A DNA stretch of 64,000 bases from Cocos nucifera (taxonomy: Eukaryota > Streptophyta > Magnoliopsida > Arecales > Arecaceae), in assembly GCA_006176705.1 (NCBI GenBank), contig QRFJ01002297.1, positions 62,001 through 126,000 of the forward strand, in the 5' to 3' direction. The translations under genes were made by a program, and so were the position numbers. Below the pieces are notes generated by a model. It made no database searches and had not been told where the DNA came from. It worked only from the letters and a program-made list of their open reading frames with translations. Below are positions 20,674 to 31,735 of the stretch, piece after piece. The stretch's first letter is position 1. Every line of letters begins with the position of its first letter.

Positions 20674-22875
20674 TGATTAAAGAAAGCAGGCTTCTGCCTT
20701 TCAGTCACTCTTACAGATCGGATATAAAAATAATTTTTATGATTTCGATAGTTATTTAGAGATGCATTACATAGAATGTAATCAGATCAAGATCCCCAAA
20801 AAAAAAAATTGCTGTTTTAAATATTATGTTTTGACTGAATATGCTTGCTCTAGTCTAGTTGTTGTTCTATATATGATAGTTCAAAATTTAGATAGTATGA
20901 TATTTTTTTATATTTTATTCATTTTAATTTCAGATTACATTGGATGTAACGAGATCTGAACTAAGGTCTACCTTTAAGAATTTGATATATGTGAATAATG
21001 CTAGCAATGTCTAGACTTACATTTAAGTTTATCCCTGTTAGATCAAAATAGTTATGAAATTCTCATTTAATTTTTTGAAGATTAGTGATTAATTAGTTAC
21101 ATTCAGGAAATTTCATTGAATTATAGTATTGAAAGCATGCAGATGCATTTTAAAATTTCAATGATACATATCATGATGTCAGATCATAGGACAAGCACAC
21201 TTAGAAACACACCAGCTATACCGAGACAACTCAGAGAGATATATGAAATTCTATCTATATGAATAGAATGACGGAGCATTAGTCGAGAGCTGCCGCGGTT
21301 TGAAATTGGAATGTAAGATCACACACAGATCTGAGACACACACTAGAAGATGATTACACACGTAGTAGTAATATTATCCGATAATAGATATAAAGACCAG
21401 AACAGTAATATAAAGATGTTTTTCCTTATTTAAGCAGACCATGTATAGATTATCTTAAAATCAGTAACAGTAAGCATGTAGCGTTGAAGTTAGCACTCTT
21501 AAACTAATTTTGGTTAGATAGGCATTCGCAAGCGTGATTTCTGATTAGGCATTCCTCGATCAATTTGATCATAAAGTAGAAAGGTTTGAAAGGCCCCTCT
21601 TTCAATTGATGTATGGATGCTTATTGGAGTGTAGGATGTGCGCATTATCCTTAATCAAAATCAAAAACTAACTATATCTCAGTGCGAGACGATATAGGAG
21701 TTCACGTAATCAATTCCCAACTCGGAGCAGGATAAACACCTAAGTCAGCGAGGAGAGGGAGAATTTATATATCATAGTGAGAGAGAGAGAGAGAGTGAGT
21801 GTCAATATATCATATCCATAACTATGGCTAATACCACATAAGAAACACCTTCATAAATCATGGGTTCAAGTGTGGGTAGCTCAATTAGGTCTAGCGATTG
21901 ATCAAACCAAACCAAGAGTTGGTTAGATAGGATCAAGAGTGCTTAGATTTAACCAGCCTAATAGGATTAAGTCTGGGTCAATGTTGACTCACAGTCACAT
22001 GTGGTCGATCAAGTTAACATCTAATTTAGCTTTGCGATTCGAGCCTAGATTGTAAGCTAACCCGATCAATTCTGATCAGACAAGTCAATGTCTAAGGTAA
22101 GTATGGCAAATATAACCAGTGCTCTTTAATTGGAAGCTACTCGATCTGAATGCATTCATGGTGAGTTAATGGCATATTCCTTCCACTGATCTCACTTACC
22201 TGGCCGATTGAGTCAACCCAATTCTGATTTGAGGTGGCTAATGATTCGAGCTAACCCATGCCACTAGGTTAGTCATATATATTATGACTAGTTGAGCCTA
22301 AGAGACTAAATCAAATCTTCCTAAGAAAATATTAAGTCTTAGATCTTCCACCATTGTAGATGTGTGGGCCCTTTTTGGGGTTGATTATTCTCGACTGGAT
22401 ACAGTGGATCAGTTGCACCGAAAAGATGCAATCATATCTATTGGGCATTGAATGCTATGGGTTGAAGGATGGGTTGGGCTCAATATTCTGGATACGGTGA
22501 GGGACCCAATCAGGAATCCAATTTATGCAAATGGTGGGTATGACTTAACTAAGGAGTGGAGCAATATTCTGGACACGGTGAGCTTCATGAATTAGAAACT
22601 AGGTTTAAGTGCATCATGTTTAAAGAAACATTGGATAAGAGTTATCCACTCATCGGTTGACCCATCACCAATAACTGTTAGATGAGGTATTGAGCCAGTC
22701 GGTGGGACTGCACGACCCACTAAAAATCAATGATCGTGAAGATTTTCGCATCTCTATCAAGGGAGTATAGAGATCCAAGAAAATAGTGAAAGCCTAATTT
22801 GTTTAAAAATGAAGCTCCTAAATAAATTGATTGAGTCAAATTATAAGTCTAACTAAAAACTTTGACTATCTACAG
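20674..22875 (+). other. Untranslated leader of element D with predicted intron
   Basis: A 2.2-kb non-coding leader. The part from about 21840 parallels 38350-39374 in element G. A donor-like AAG|GTAAGT lies at 22094-22102 and an acceptor-like pyrimidine run ending CTACAG at 22875, just before the gag start, giving a predicted intron of 779 bp (22097-22875). A GA-repeat lies at 21779-21795. No ORF of substance. Confidence 0.6.
21779..21795. repeat. (GA)n microsatellite
   Basis: Short perfect GA run in the leader of element D; the corresponding part of element G lacks it. Confidence 0.85.
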
Positions 22876-22879
22876 AAAA

Positions 22880-23770
22880 ATATCTGCATCAAAAATCCCT
22901 AACACAAATTCCAGATACCCATAAGTTGACCTGACCAATTTACAAGGATTGGCTAAAGAACTTTAAAATTATTTTGGGTTTGAAATGGCTGACCTATGTA
23001 TTGGACAAGGATCAACCTCACTATACCAGCACGTCCGATCGTGGATCAGAGAACGTCTCTTGAAAATTGGTCAGACAATGACAACAAAGCTAGGTACTAC
23101 ATGTTGGGCTCAATATCAGATGAGTTGCAGTGCCAACATGAAAACATTAGGATTGCTCGCCAAACGTTGGCGCACCTGCAAAAGTTGTTCGATGAATAGA
23201 GTCGCACAATGCGTTATCAAGTCTCGAAGAGACTTTTTAAGGTGCAAATGTGTGATGGATAGTTGGTCTAAGATTATTGCTTAGCAATGGTCAAGAACCT
23301 AAAGAGCTTGAGAAGCTCAGAGTCTTAATGGACAAAGAACTACAGATTGATGTGATCTTGCAGTCCTTAATTGATTTGTATGGATAGTTCATTATGAACT
23401 TCCATATGAATAAGCTCCAGTGCACCTTGGCCGAGTTAATAAATATGCTGGTTACTACTGAGCAAACTTTGAAGGATTCAAAGGGCTCAGTTTTAGCTAT
23501 GGAGTAGACTTCTTCCAAGAAAAAGTCTTTTGGAAAGAAGAAGAAGTCTACGAAGAAGTAGAAAACATATGGAAAAAAGAAAGGCAAGCCGAAGAAGAAG
23601 ACCACGGAGAAGAAAAAGTATTTTTACTACAACTCTGATGGTCATTGAAAGTGGGACTGCCCTGCATACCTGGCCAGCCTGAAGAACAAGCAGGAAGAAG
23701 AACCTTCTAAAGGAATGCTCGTCATTGAGTCTGTCGAGCAAAACATGAATGCCATAGGATCAAAATGATC
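22880..23770 (+). pseudogene. Copia gag remnant (element D)
   Basis: The nucleocapsid precursor. The start codon is mutated to ATA at 22880, where element G has ATG at 39379. Recognisable text follows: ENWSDNDNKARYYMLGSISD, QCQHENIRIARQTLAHLQ, LEKLRVL-like text, and FIMNFHMNKLQ with shifts. A Lys-rich stretch leads to a zinc knuckle (FYYNSDGH..WDCP) whose first Cys is now Tyr. Several stops and at least two frame shifts. The in-frame alternative 22985-23284 is out of register and is a shadow. Confidence 0.75.
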
Positions 23771-25850
23771 TAGAGATAGTGTTAATGAAAGGTACCTGTG
23801 GCATCTTAGGCTAGGTCATATAGCTGATTATAGTATCAACAAATTGGAAAAATTTGGACTAATGGGTCCATTGACTTTTGAGTCATATCCAATTTGTGAA
23901 TCATGCCTTTAAGGCAAAATGACCAAGCTTCCTTTTATGGGATATGAAAAAGGGCCATAGACCTACTTGCCCTAGTACATATAGATGTGTGCGGCCCATT
24001 TGATTTGCCGATCAGAGGTAATTGTGTCTACTTTATTATCTTTACCGATAATCTATCTTGGTATGGGTATATGTACTTGATACGACACAAGTCTAAATCC
24101 ATTGAAAAGTTCAAGAAATTCATATATGAAGTAGCAAAGCAAATTAGAAAGTCCATTGAGGTTCTTCAATCAGATCGAGGAGGTGAATACCTTAGTTGAA
24201 AATTTTTGGACTATCTTAAGGATAATGGTATAGTCTCATAATGGACTTCGCCTAAAATGTCTCAACTTAACAAAATTTTAGAACGAAGAAAATGGATCCT
24301 ATTAGATATGGTCTATCCATGATGAGCTTCATGGATCTTCCAAAGTTTTTTTAGGGACATAGTTTAATAGGATTTCATTTAAAACTATTCCTGCCACACT
24401 GTATGAGATATGGTATGGTAAGAACCCAAGTCTGAGTCATTTCAGAATTGGGATTGTCCGGCGGTGGATAAGTTATAGTCTAGGTCCCTTAGAGCTTGAT
24501 TTATTGGATATCCTAAAGAGTTATTAGGGTATTACTTCTATCTTCCAAAAAATCACAAGATGATTGTGGGTTGACACATCATTTTACTTGAAATATAGTT
24601 TGTTTAAGATGATGGTATCGAAAGATAGATTAGACTCGAGGAGAAAGTCTCCAAAGAGCAATGAGCCAAGAAACCTCAGGAACCCAGTTAGTCTGAGCCG
24701 ATCCATAATTCACTACCTTCTCCACCTTGTAGGTCAAATAGGATTTTTCGTCCTCCTGAAGGTACTTAGGTACTATTTTAGAGAAAGTAGAGAAAATATT
24801 CCTCATGAGAAATGGGTTGATGGAGATGATCCCAGAGCCTATGATGAGGCGATATCAGATATCGACTCTGAGAATTGGTTAGAGCAATGAAGTCAAAAAT
24901 TGACTTGATGTGCTCGAACCAAATTTGGATCTTGGTAGATCCACCTAAAGGTATAGTAACTATTAGGTGTAAATAAATCTTCAAGAGAAAGACATGTGTA
25001 GATGAAAGTGTAGAGACATTCAAGGCTAGGCTAGTGGCGAAAGGATATCAGGTTACCTTCTCGTCAGTGGCCACCATCCACACATTGCTTGCCATTGCAA
25101 TATATTTTAATTATGAAATATGATAGATGGATGTGTTAATAGAGTTCATAATTGGATATCTTGAGAAAGATATTTATATGGAACAGCCATTTATTTTCAC
25201 ATCCAGTGATGGTGATTACAAAGATCTGCAAGCTACAAAGATCCATCTATGGACTCAAGCAAGCATCTCAGAGAGGAATGCTTGATGTAATCAAATTATT
25301 TGGTTTCATCAAGAATGAGGAGAAATTAAGTGTGTTCAAGAAGGTCAGTGGGAGCAATGTTGTCTTCCTCATATTGTATGTAGATGACATCCTCTTGATT
25401 GAAAATGATATTTCCATGCTGACATAGGTCAAAGTATGGTTATCTAAGAAATTTTCTATGACAAACCTAGGTGAGGCATCCTTCTTTTTAAGGTCTATAG
25501 GGATAGACTGAAGAGGATGCTGGGTCTCTTAAATAGATGAGGTGCTGAAGAGGTTCAGCATGGTGAACTCTTGGTCCAGGGGTTTGCAGACTCAGACCTT
25601 ATGTCTTATTAAGATGATCGAAAGTCGATGTCTAAAAGTTTGTTCCTGTACACTGGTGGTACTGTAAGTTGGAAGAGTTCTAAGAAAATGATTTCACATA
25701 ATCCACGATTACCTCAAGAAGGATACATCGAGGTTAAGGGAGTCGACTCCGTAGACCATGTAGTTGACCCACTGATGAAGCCTTTAGGCCCGCAGAAGAT
25801 CCAAGCCCACCTTGAGAAGATAGAACTTAAATTTGTAGCCAATGGGCTTT
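23771..25850 (+). pseudogene. Copia pol remnant (integrase, RT, partial RNase H), element D
   Basis: Order: a pre-integrase zinc region (WHLRLGHIADYSINKL, CESCL), the integrase core (DVCGPFDLPIRG, FTDNLSWYGYMYL, LQSDRGGEYLS; 23987-24199 is open), then RT with TFKARLVAKGY, MDV near 25130, DIYMEQP and the catalytic YVDD intact at 25377-25388. RNase H is mostly deleted: a TGGTVSWKSSKK segment near 25650 passes almost directly to the C-terminal DHVVDPLMKPL region (25628-25852). The gap between integrase and RT is also short. Protease was not clearly seen. Far from functional. Confidence 0.8.
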
Positions 25851-25854
25851 AGGT

Positions 25855-25866
25855 CAAGTGGGAGTT
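25855..25866 (+). other. Polypurine tract of element D
   Basis: CAAGTGGGAGTT directly before the 3' LTR, a typical copia polypurine tract. Confidence 0.7.
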
Positions 25867-28499
25867 TATTAAATATGTGCTCTAGAAGCCAGATTGGTGG
25901 ACACTTCTTAAATACTTTTTAGGAGCAATTTTGTAATTTTGACTTAAAATTAATTAAAGGATTATTTATTCTATCACATTGTATATTAAAGTATTTATGA
26001 TACATCCATTGAGTTAATAGGCATGATAACACATATTCTCAAGAGTTGAGAATTTAAGGTATGTGTTATCATAATTAACTCATAAATTACTCCCAATCGT
26101 AGGATCATCATGAGGATGGTGATTGATCTAGAAGATCGATGTACGATCGCTTTCATAGGATAGATGAGTCTTGAGTCTATAGTGTAGAGACACCGAAGCG
26201 AGAGTATAAATATTCGTTAGAGAATGAGGGCACTAAGTGTGACCATCTCGAGCAGTCATAAGAAAGCCTACCTTCTCATCGATGACTAGCTTGATGCTGC
26301 AGTATGTGTCTGGTTCTTTGACCTGAGGTGCATCGCTAGTTCACCTTGAGGGTGTTATAGTTTAACTATACCATAACTCGATCTTCTAGTCATTCGGAAT
26401 CATGAGGTGTATGTTGGCTATAGCATGTTCATTATAAGAATTGGATTGCACCAAGATGGGATCTATCAACCTCGGTAGAGGAGGAGTAGTCCTATGATGA
26501 TCATAAGATTGAGTCCTAAAACCCATGGCCATGGTAGTGTGAAATAATAGAAAGGAGTTTCTATTAGGAATTCACATCAGACTTAAATTGAATGATTCAT
26601 TCATATGATAGGTGTTGGATTTGATGAGTTCACCTTAACTCTATCCCATCGAAACTCATGATAGAAGAACCCAATCACATAGGTAGCTGCACCGAGAGGT
26701 TTGCTATTCAATTCCGTTGGGTTACCACCATATACTGCTAGATGTCATTGATGGATTTTGGGATCAATTAGAATTGTCTTGATGATCGATGATTCTAATT
26801 GGATGAATCGAAAGAGTTCTGATCCATCGAAAGATGTTTCGATGATGTCGATGATGGAGATCATGACATGTCCCATTACCATATAGAACTGAATCTAATT
26901 GGGTCACACAAATAAGGGTTTGGATCTGGATGTCATCAATTGAGCTAACTTAGTTCGATTGACTTGGATTAGATCCAATTAGGTTCAAGGAAATCGTGCT
27001 ACCACACGATTGAACCTAACATTCTTTTTCTGTAGTCTTTCTAGGTTGTTTTGACTTAGCCAAATTTAATTTGGCTCACCCAGGAGCCTTGTATGGATTT
27101 GTCCTAGTCTGATTGAAGCTTGTTTAGATTAGAAAAATCTTGTCCTAACATGATCTAGGCTTGTTCTAATCCATCGGATGGAAACAGGACAAGATCTGCT
27201 AATTTGTGGAACTATTTGGACAAGACTTATCCAAAAACTCTATAAAAATTTATCTTGATCCGACCGGATCTTATCTTGGCCTAATCAAGACGTGTCGTAA
27301 ATCCCATAAGATGGGAACAAGACAAGGGTTATCTTTGCCATATTAGAGCTTGTCCTAAAATCATGAGATGAAATTTGGACAAGCCTCTTCTAAAAATTCT
27401 AGATGAAATTTTCTTGATCTGACTGGACTGAGTCCTGGTCTGATCAAGGCTTATTCTAACTTGATTAAGACTTGACATAAATCTATTGGATGGGACTTGA
27501 AAAGATTTTATTTTAATTTCATAAGATGGAAATAGGACAAGGGTCAAATGTTGACCCAGTATGTAGGAAAGAAGAGATATGGCGTGCGCCTCCTAGAATT
27601 TATCCGAGGGTGCATGTCCATATGGGATTTATGTGAAGTTTGTGAGTGCATGCCCCTTTATGGCATGCACATATGATGGATAAGAGAAGGCACCCATTCA
27701 AATTTGATTTGATTGGTCAAAGCATTTGAATTTGATTCAAATGTCTGGGGAGATAAGAGTTTGCACCATCTACTCACCTTATCCTTTATTCCATGCCATA
27801 TTTCTGAGTTTTGTGTGACAAAATATAGAAGAAATATGGTATGGGGCATGGAGATCAGGGTGGAGTCCTTCCGCATGTGAAACTTTGACCTGTTCAAAGT
27901 TATATGCAAAGGGACTCTTGACTAGGTCATAAATAGGGCCCTGTGCAAGCTGTTGTGTATCCCAATTTCTCTATGGTGAAGTCCTGCCAAAATATTTATC
28001 TCCACATCTCTTTCATCTGATCCTCTCCCTCTTCTCCATGCCTAAGAGTTGGGAAAAACCTACGAGCAAAGATCAAGTCCCATTGGCGCGAAGTTCAATG
28101 AGAGACGATAGTGCTCATGAGACGACTGCACAGCCTTCGAAGTTTATTTTGAAGGTTCTACGAGAAGACATCAGATCTTATCTTTGGAGATCAGATCTAG
28201 AAGGAGGAGACTTCTAGATCTAACCTAAGTAAATACCGATAGAGGTCGGATGCATGCGCGGCTCAATCAGAACCTCGGATCAGTCATGGTATCATCACAA
28301 TGGATAAACGATTTATCTGATCAGGTGATAATTATTATCATTTATTTTATTTTTATTTTATTTCTAATTTTAAATTGATCTAATTAGATCTAAGAACTCT
28401 CATATTTGATTGGATCATAGAAAAAATTTAAAATTATTCTGCTGCAAATCTAATCCGATCATATGCATCCTACGATAGGAAAATCTAGTTTTTCCTTCA
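25867..28499 (+). repeat. 3' LTR of element D
   Basis: Begins TATTAAATATG, where TG has decayed to TA, and ends TTTTTCCTTCA at 28499. It aligns with the 5' LTR throughout. Differences are scattered and mostly G/A or C/T changes. Followed by the target-site duplication CTTAG. Confidence 0.85.
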
Positions 28500-28760
28500 C
28501 TTAGGACTTGATTTATGTAGTAAATTTGCTTTTAAACTTTGTTCTTCTATCTAATTAAGATAGCTCCAATGGCTGCAAGTGACATAGCCAAATATAGGAA
28601 TAATTTTTCATCAGGTTCAAGTTTGGCAAGGAGGAGAGGTGAGCTAAGGTAGCTCTTCAGTTCCTTGAAGGTATACTAATATTTAGAAGTCCAACAGAAG
28701 TTCTTTGGTTGTTTGAGCACTTAGAAGAAAGGTATGCAGCATTTTGCTGACATTAAGACA
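28500..28760 (-). pseudogene. RT-linked RNase H, 5' half (element C)
   Basis: Minus strand: FKELKSYLSSPLLLAKLEPD, LFLYLAMSLAAIGAILIR and a YYISQVL ending at the insertion point of D. It is in order with 17851-18022. One or two stops. Confidence 0.75.
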
Positions 28761-28986
28761 AAATGATTCAAAGCCATAATCTTCCCCATCAAGCATTGAA
28801 TGTCTTTTATTGTCTTATGATTGGCCATCTCTTGAATGGCTAAGATCTTCTTCAAATTTACGTCCATGCTGCACCTTGATACTATGAATCTCAAGAACTT
28901 CCCTGAGGTCATTCCAAAAGTGCATTTTATTGGGTTTGGCTTCATCTTATATTTTTGGAGAGTATTCAATATCTCCTCTAGGTTAG
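28761..28986 (-). pseudogene. Gypsy RT, thumb region (element C)
   Basis: The frame 28721-28969 reads MNTLQKYKMKPNPIKCTFGM, then GKFLRFIVSRCSMDVN, IKDIQCLMGKIMALNHFV: the part of gypsy RT that follows the catalytic box. The preceding half is beyond element E at 45536-45853, so E inserted between the catalytic box and the thumb. Confidence 0.8.
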
Positions 28987-30484
28987 TGTTGACCCAAGTG
29001 TGATTTTGATAATAACAAAAGTATTTGAGTATAAATTATTAAATTACTAATGATATTTGTGAGGATGTATAGTTGTAAATTTCTAGAGCTCACAAACATC
29101 AAATGTTTCCACTCATCCAAATAGAGATTCATCACTCAAGATTTTAGAGAAGAAATTCTAAAATGGATACATCTTTCAAGAGATTAAAATGAAGATTAAA
29201 TCAAGACAAAATGGACGAGTCTAGCCCATAAAGAAATTTAGAGAAGAAAGGATCACAAATGATCTTTGGCATATATGGCACGCAAACTGGGCCAACCTAG
29301 TCTCAGACTGGGCCAACCTAGTCTCAGTGAAAGTAGAAGATAGAAAGGGTAGAAAGTTGAATTTCTCATGATCCAGGGGACTGAGTCGATCTAGTTTCAA
29401 ACTTAGCCGACCTAGTGGCAACTAGGCTGACCTAGTCAGAAAGTGAGCCGTCCTAGTCTCAGAAGATAGAAAAGATAGAAATCAAATTTCTAGATGCACG
29501 GAGACTGAGATGTCTATGTCAAAAATTGAGTCATCCTAGTTTTGACTAAGCTGACTTAGTTTAAAACTGAGCCAGCCCAGTGCCTGTAATGGCTAGTTTT
29601 CAACTTCGCAGCTTTTTTACTCCACATATCTCATAATGGCTCTTTTTGATTCTCTAATGGCTAGATCACTTTCAAAAGCCTTTGTTGGTAACTTGTAATG
29701 ATTGAAAACCTCTGAAATACTTAAGGAAGCATTTGAGATAAGAAAAATAACTTTTGAACCAAAAAGAAAGAGCTTTCAAGCAGATTTTTAGTTTTTTCAA
29801 GTGTATGAGCTAAATAGTAAAAAGGAAAGAGTATTTCTTAGAGCTTTTCTTATCCTTCCAATATCCTCAATCAGAAAGAAGTCAGGCCAACACCATTGAA
29901 GATCAACTCCTACTTCTTTCAAGCACTCAAAGAGAATAAATCAAGTCTACAAGCCAAGCTCCTAGATTTTCTTCTCTTAAGCTTTAAAGAGTTTGTTTTT
30001 GTTTTGTTCATTGTATTTTTAATATTTGTTTCAAGTTTCTTGGGGTGAGAAACTTGGATTAGTCCAAGACTAAAGTTGGATGGTGTATGGTTGTGATTGG
30101 TGAGCCAAAGTGAAAATCAATCGGGGTTGATTGTTAGCTCGAAAAAATAATCAATATATGATTATGGTTGGTGAGCCAAGGTCAAAACCAACTGGGTTGG
30201 ATTACGAACCCAAGTAAAACAAGCAGACTATAATCAAGCCTAGTGATCATAGTTGAATTCCTAAGTGGTTTACTTAGGGAGTGGAAGTAGGTGCTGAGTT
30301 TGGCATCGAACCACTATAAAATCATTATGTTTGTGATTGCATATTATTATTCTATTGATTTTCTTCACTGCACATTACATAGCTTATTTGTTAGCATTTA
30401 ATTAGAGCAATCTACTTATGTCATAAGCTTAAAAGTTAAAATATCCAATTCACCACCCTCTTGGGTAGCCATACTTAAGCAACA
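28987..30484 (+). repeat. 5' LTR of element E
   Basis: A 1498-bp LTR from TGTTGACCC to ..TAAGCAACA, matched by 44082-45535. Its first third (29286-29581) contains about ten copies of a 16-bp quasi-palindrome of the form ACTGAGCCGACCTAGT. No ORF of substance. Confidence 0.9.
29286..29581 (+). repeat. Iterated 16-bp quasi-palindrome, about ten copies (5' LTR of E)
   Basis: Copies or near-copies of ACTGAGCCGACCTAGT start at 29286, 29307, 29380, 29401, 29421, 29442, 29504, 29525, 29545 and 29566. Many are spaced 20-21 bases, two helical turns. The unit is almost its own reverse complement. Equivalent copies occur in the 3' LTR of E and in both LTRs of element I. Confidence 0.8.
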
Positions 30485-30486
30485 AG

Positions 30487-30500
30487 TGGTATCAGAGCGG
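30487..30500 (+). other. Primer-binding site of element E
   Basis: TGGTATCAGAGCGG two bases after the LTR; its first 12 bases are complementary to the 3' end of initiator-Met tRNA. Confidence 0.9.
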
Positions 30501-30549
30501 GTGCTCTAGTGTTAGTTGTTGATCAAGCTATCAAAGAGCTAAATATCAC

Positions 30550-31735
30550 ATGGCAACCCCAATTGGAACTCCATTGGTTGAGGGGAAATCAACTAATAGA
30601 CCTCTACTATTTAATGGAACAAATTATCCATATTGGAAAGCATGAATAAGGATATTCATCCAAGCACAAGATTATGACATGTGGAATGTCATAATGGTAG
30701 GCCCTCACACACCAACAATTATTGTTGATGGAGTGTCCATCCCAAAATCTAAAAAGGATTGGGATGAACATGACAAAAAGAAAGCTTAACTTAACGCCAA
30801 AGCAATGAATATCTTATATTATGCTTTGAACGCTAATGAGTTTAATAGGATATCAACATGCTCATCCATCAAAGAAATTTGGAATAGACTTGAAGTTATC
30901 CTTAAGGGTACTAATCAAGTCAAGGAGTCTAAGATAAACATGTTGGTGCATAATTATGAATTATTTAAAATGAAACTATATGAAACCATCACTGAAATGT
31001 TTACTAGATTCACTGATATTTTGAATGATTTGAAAAGTTCTGGAAGAGATTATGCTAACAGCGATATTGTGCAAAAAATTCTTAGGTCCTTACCGAAGAA
31101 TTGAGAGCCAAAGATGACAGCCATTCAAGAAGCAAAGGACTTAAACAAGTTAGCATTGGAAAAGCTCATTGGTTCTCTTATGACCCATGGGCTGAACATG
31201 AATCAAAGACAAGAAGAAGAAGTGAAGAAAAAGAAGAGTATAGCACTCAAAGCTGTTGCCATATATGAAGAGGAAAGTGACTCAGAAGAAGACTTGAAGG
31301 ACGATGAAGAAATGGCACTAAATATTAGAAGGTTCAAGAAATTCATGAAAAGAAGGAAGAAGTTTGAATCAAGAAAAAGAAATTTCAGCAAGGACAAAGG
31401 TAGCAAAGAAAGAGAAAGAGAAAAAGAGAAAGATCAAATCACTTGCTATGAATGTAAGAAGCTCGAACATTTTTGAATGGACTGTCCATTGTTAAAGAAG
31501 AGCTCAAAAAAATCAGGGAAGAAAGTATTAAAAGCAACATGGAGTAATGATGAGGACTCATCTTCAAGTAAAGAAGAATGTCTAAGAGAAGAAAAAGCCA
31601 ATCTTTATCTTATGACATTAGAGGATGAGGTAAATGATGACTCAATTTTTGAATTTACATTTGAGAAATTGCATGAAGCTTTTAATGATTTACTTCTGAT
31701 TTTAAAAAGCTATCTCATAAGAATAAGAAACTAAG
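30550..31735 (+). pseudogene. Copia gag (element E), lightly damaged
   Basis: ATG at 30550 begins MATPIGTPLVEGKSTNRPLL and NGTNYPYWKA, a typical N terminus, then a UBN2-type gag domain (WDEHDKKKA, EFNRISTCSSIKEIWNRLE, FTRFTDILNDLKSSG, KILRSLPKN). A Lys/Glu-rich tail precedes the zinc knuckle CYECKKLEHF..DCP (31443-31485), where the residue after F is a TGA stop. One frame can be followed through about five stops from 30550 to 31734. Gag would form the virus-like particle and the knuckle would bind RNA. Starts 66 bases after the LTR, so this family has almost no leader, unlike D, G and H. Confidence 0.85.

Larger units (their letters stand above)
18023..28499 (+). mobile_element. Element D: Ty1/copia with two 2.6-kb LTRs, inserted in element C
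   Basis: Both LTRs are full length (18023-20660 and 25867-28499), with a primer-binding site, leader, gag, shortened pol and polypurine tract between them. The 5 bp before it (CTTAC, 18018-18022) and after it (CTTAG, 28500-28504) are a target-site duplication with one mismatch. Flanking gypsy RNase H sequence picks up in order on both sides. The pol is rife with stops, frame shifts and deletions, most clearly in the RT and RNase H. The same LTR family recurs in element G. Confidence 0.9.

Noticed and set aside
22985..23284. ORF of 99 residues in element D
   Set aside because: It is out of frame with the gag reading that matches element G; the true gag register is in 22996-23199.
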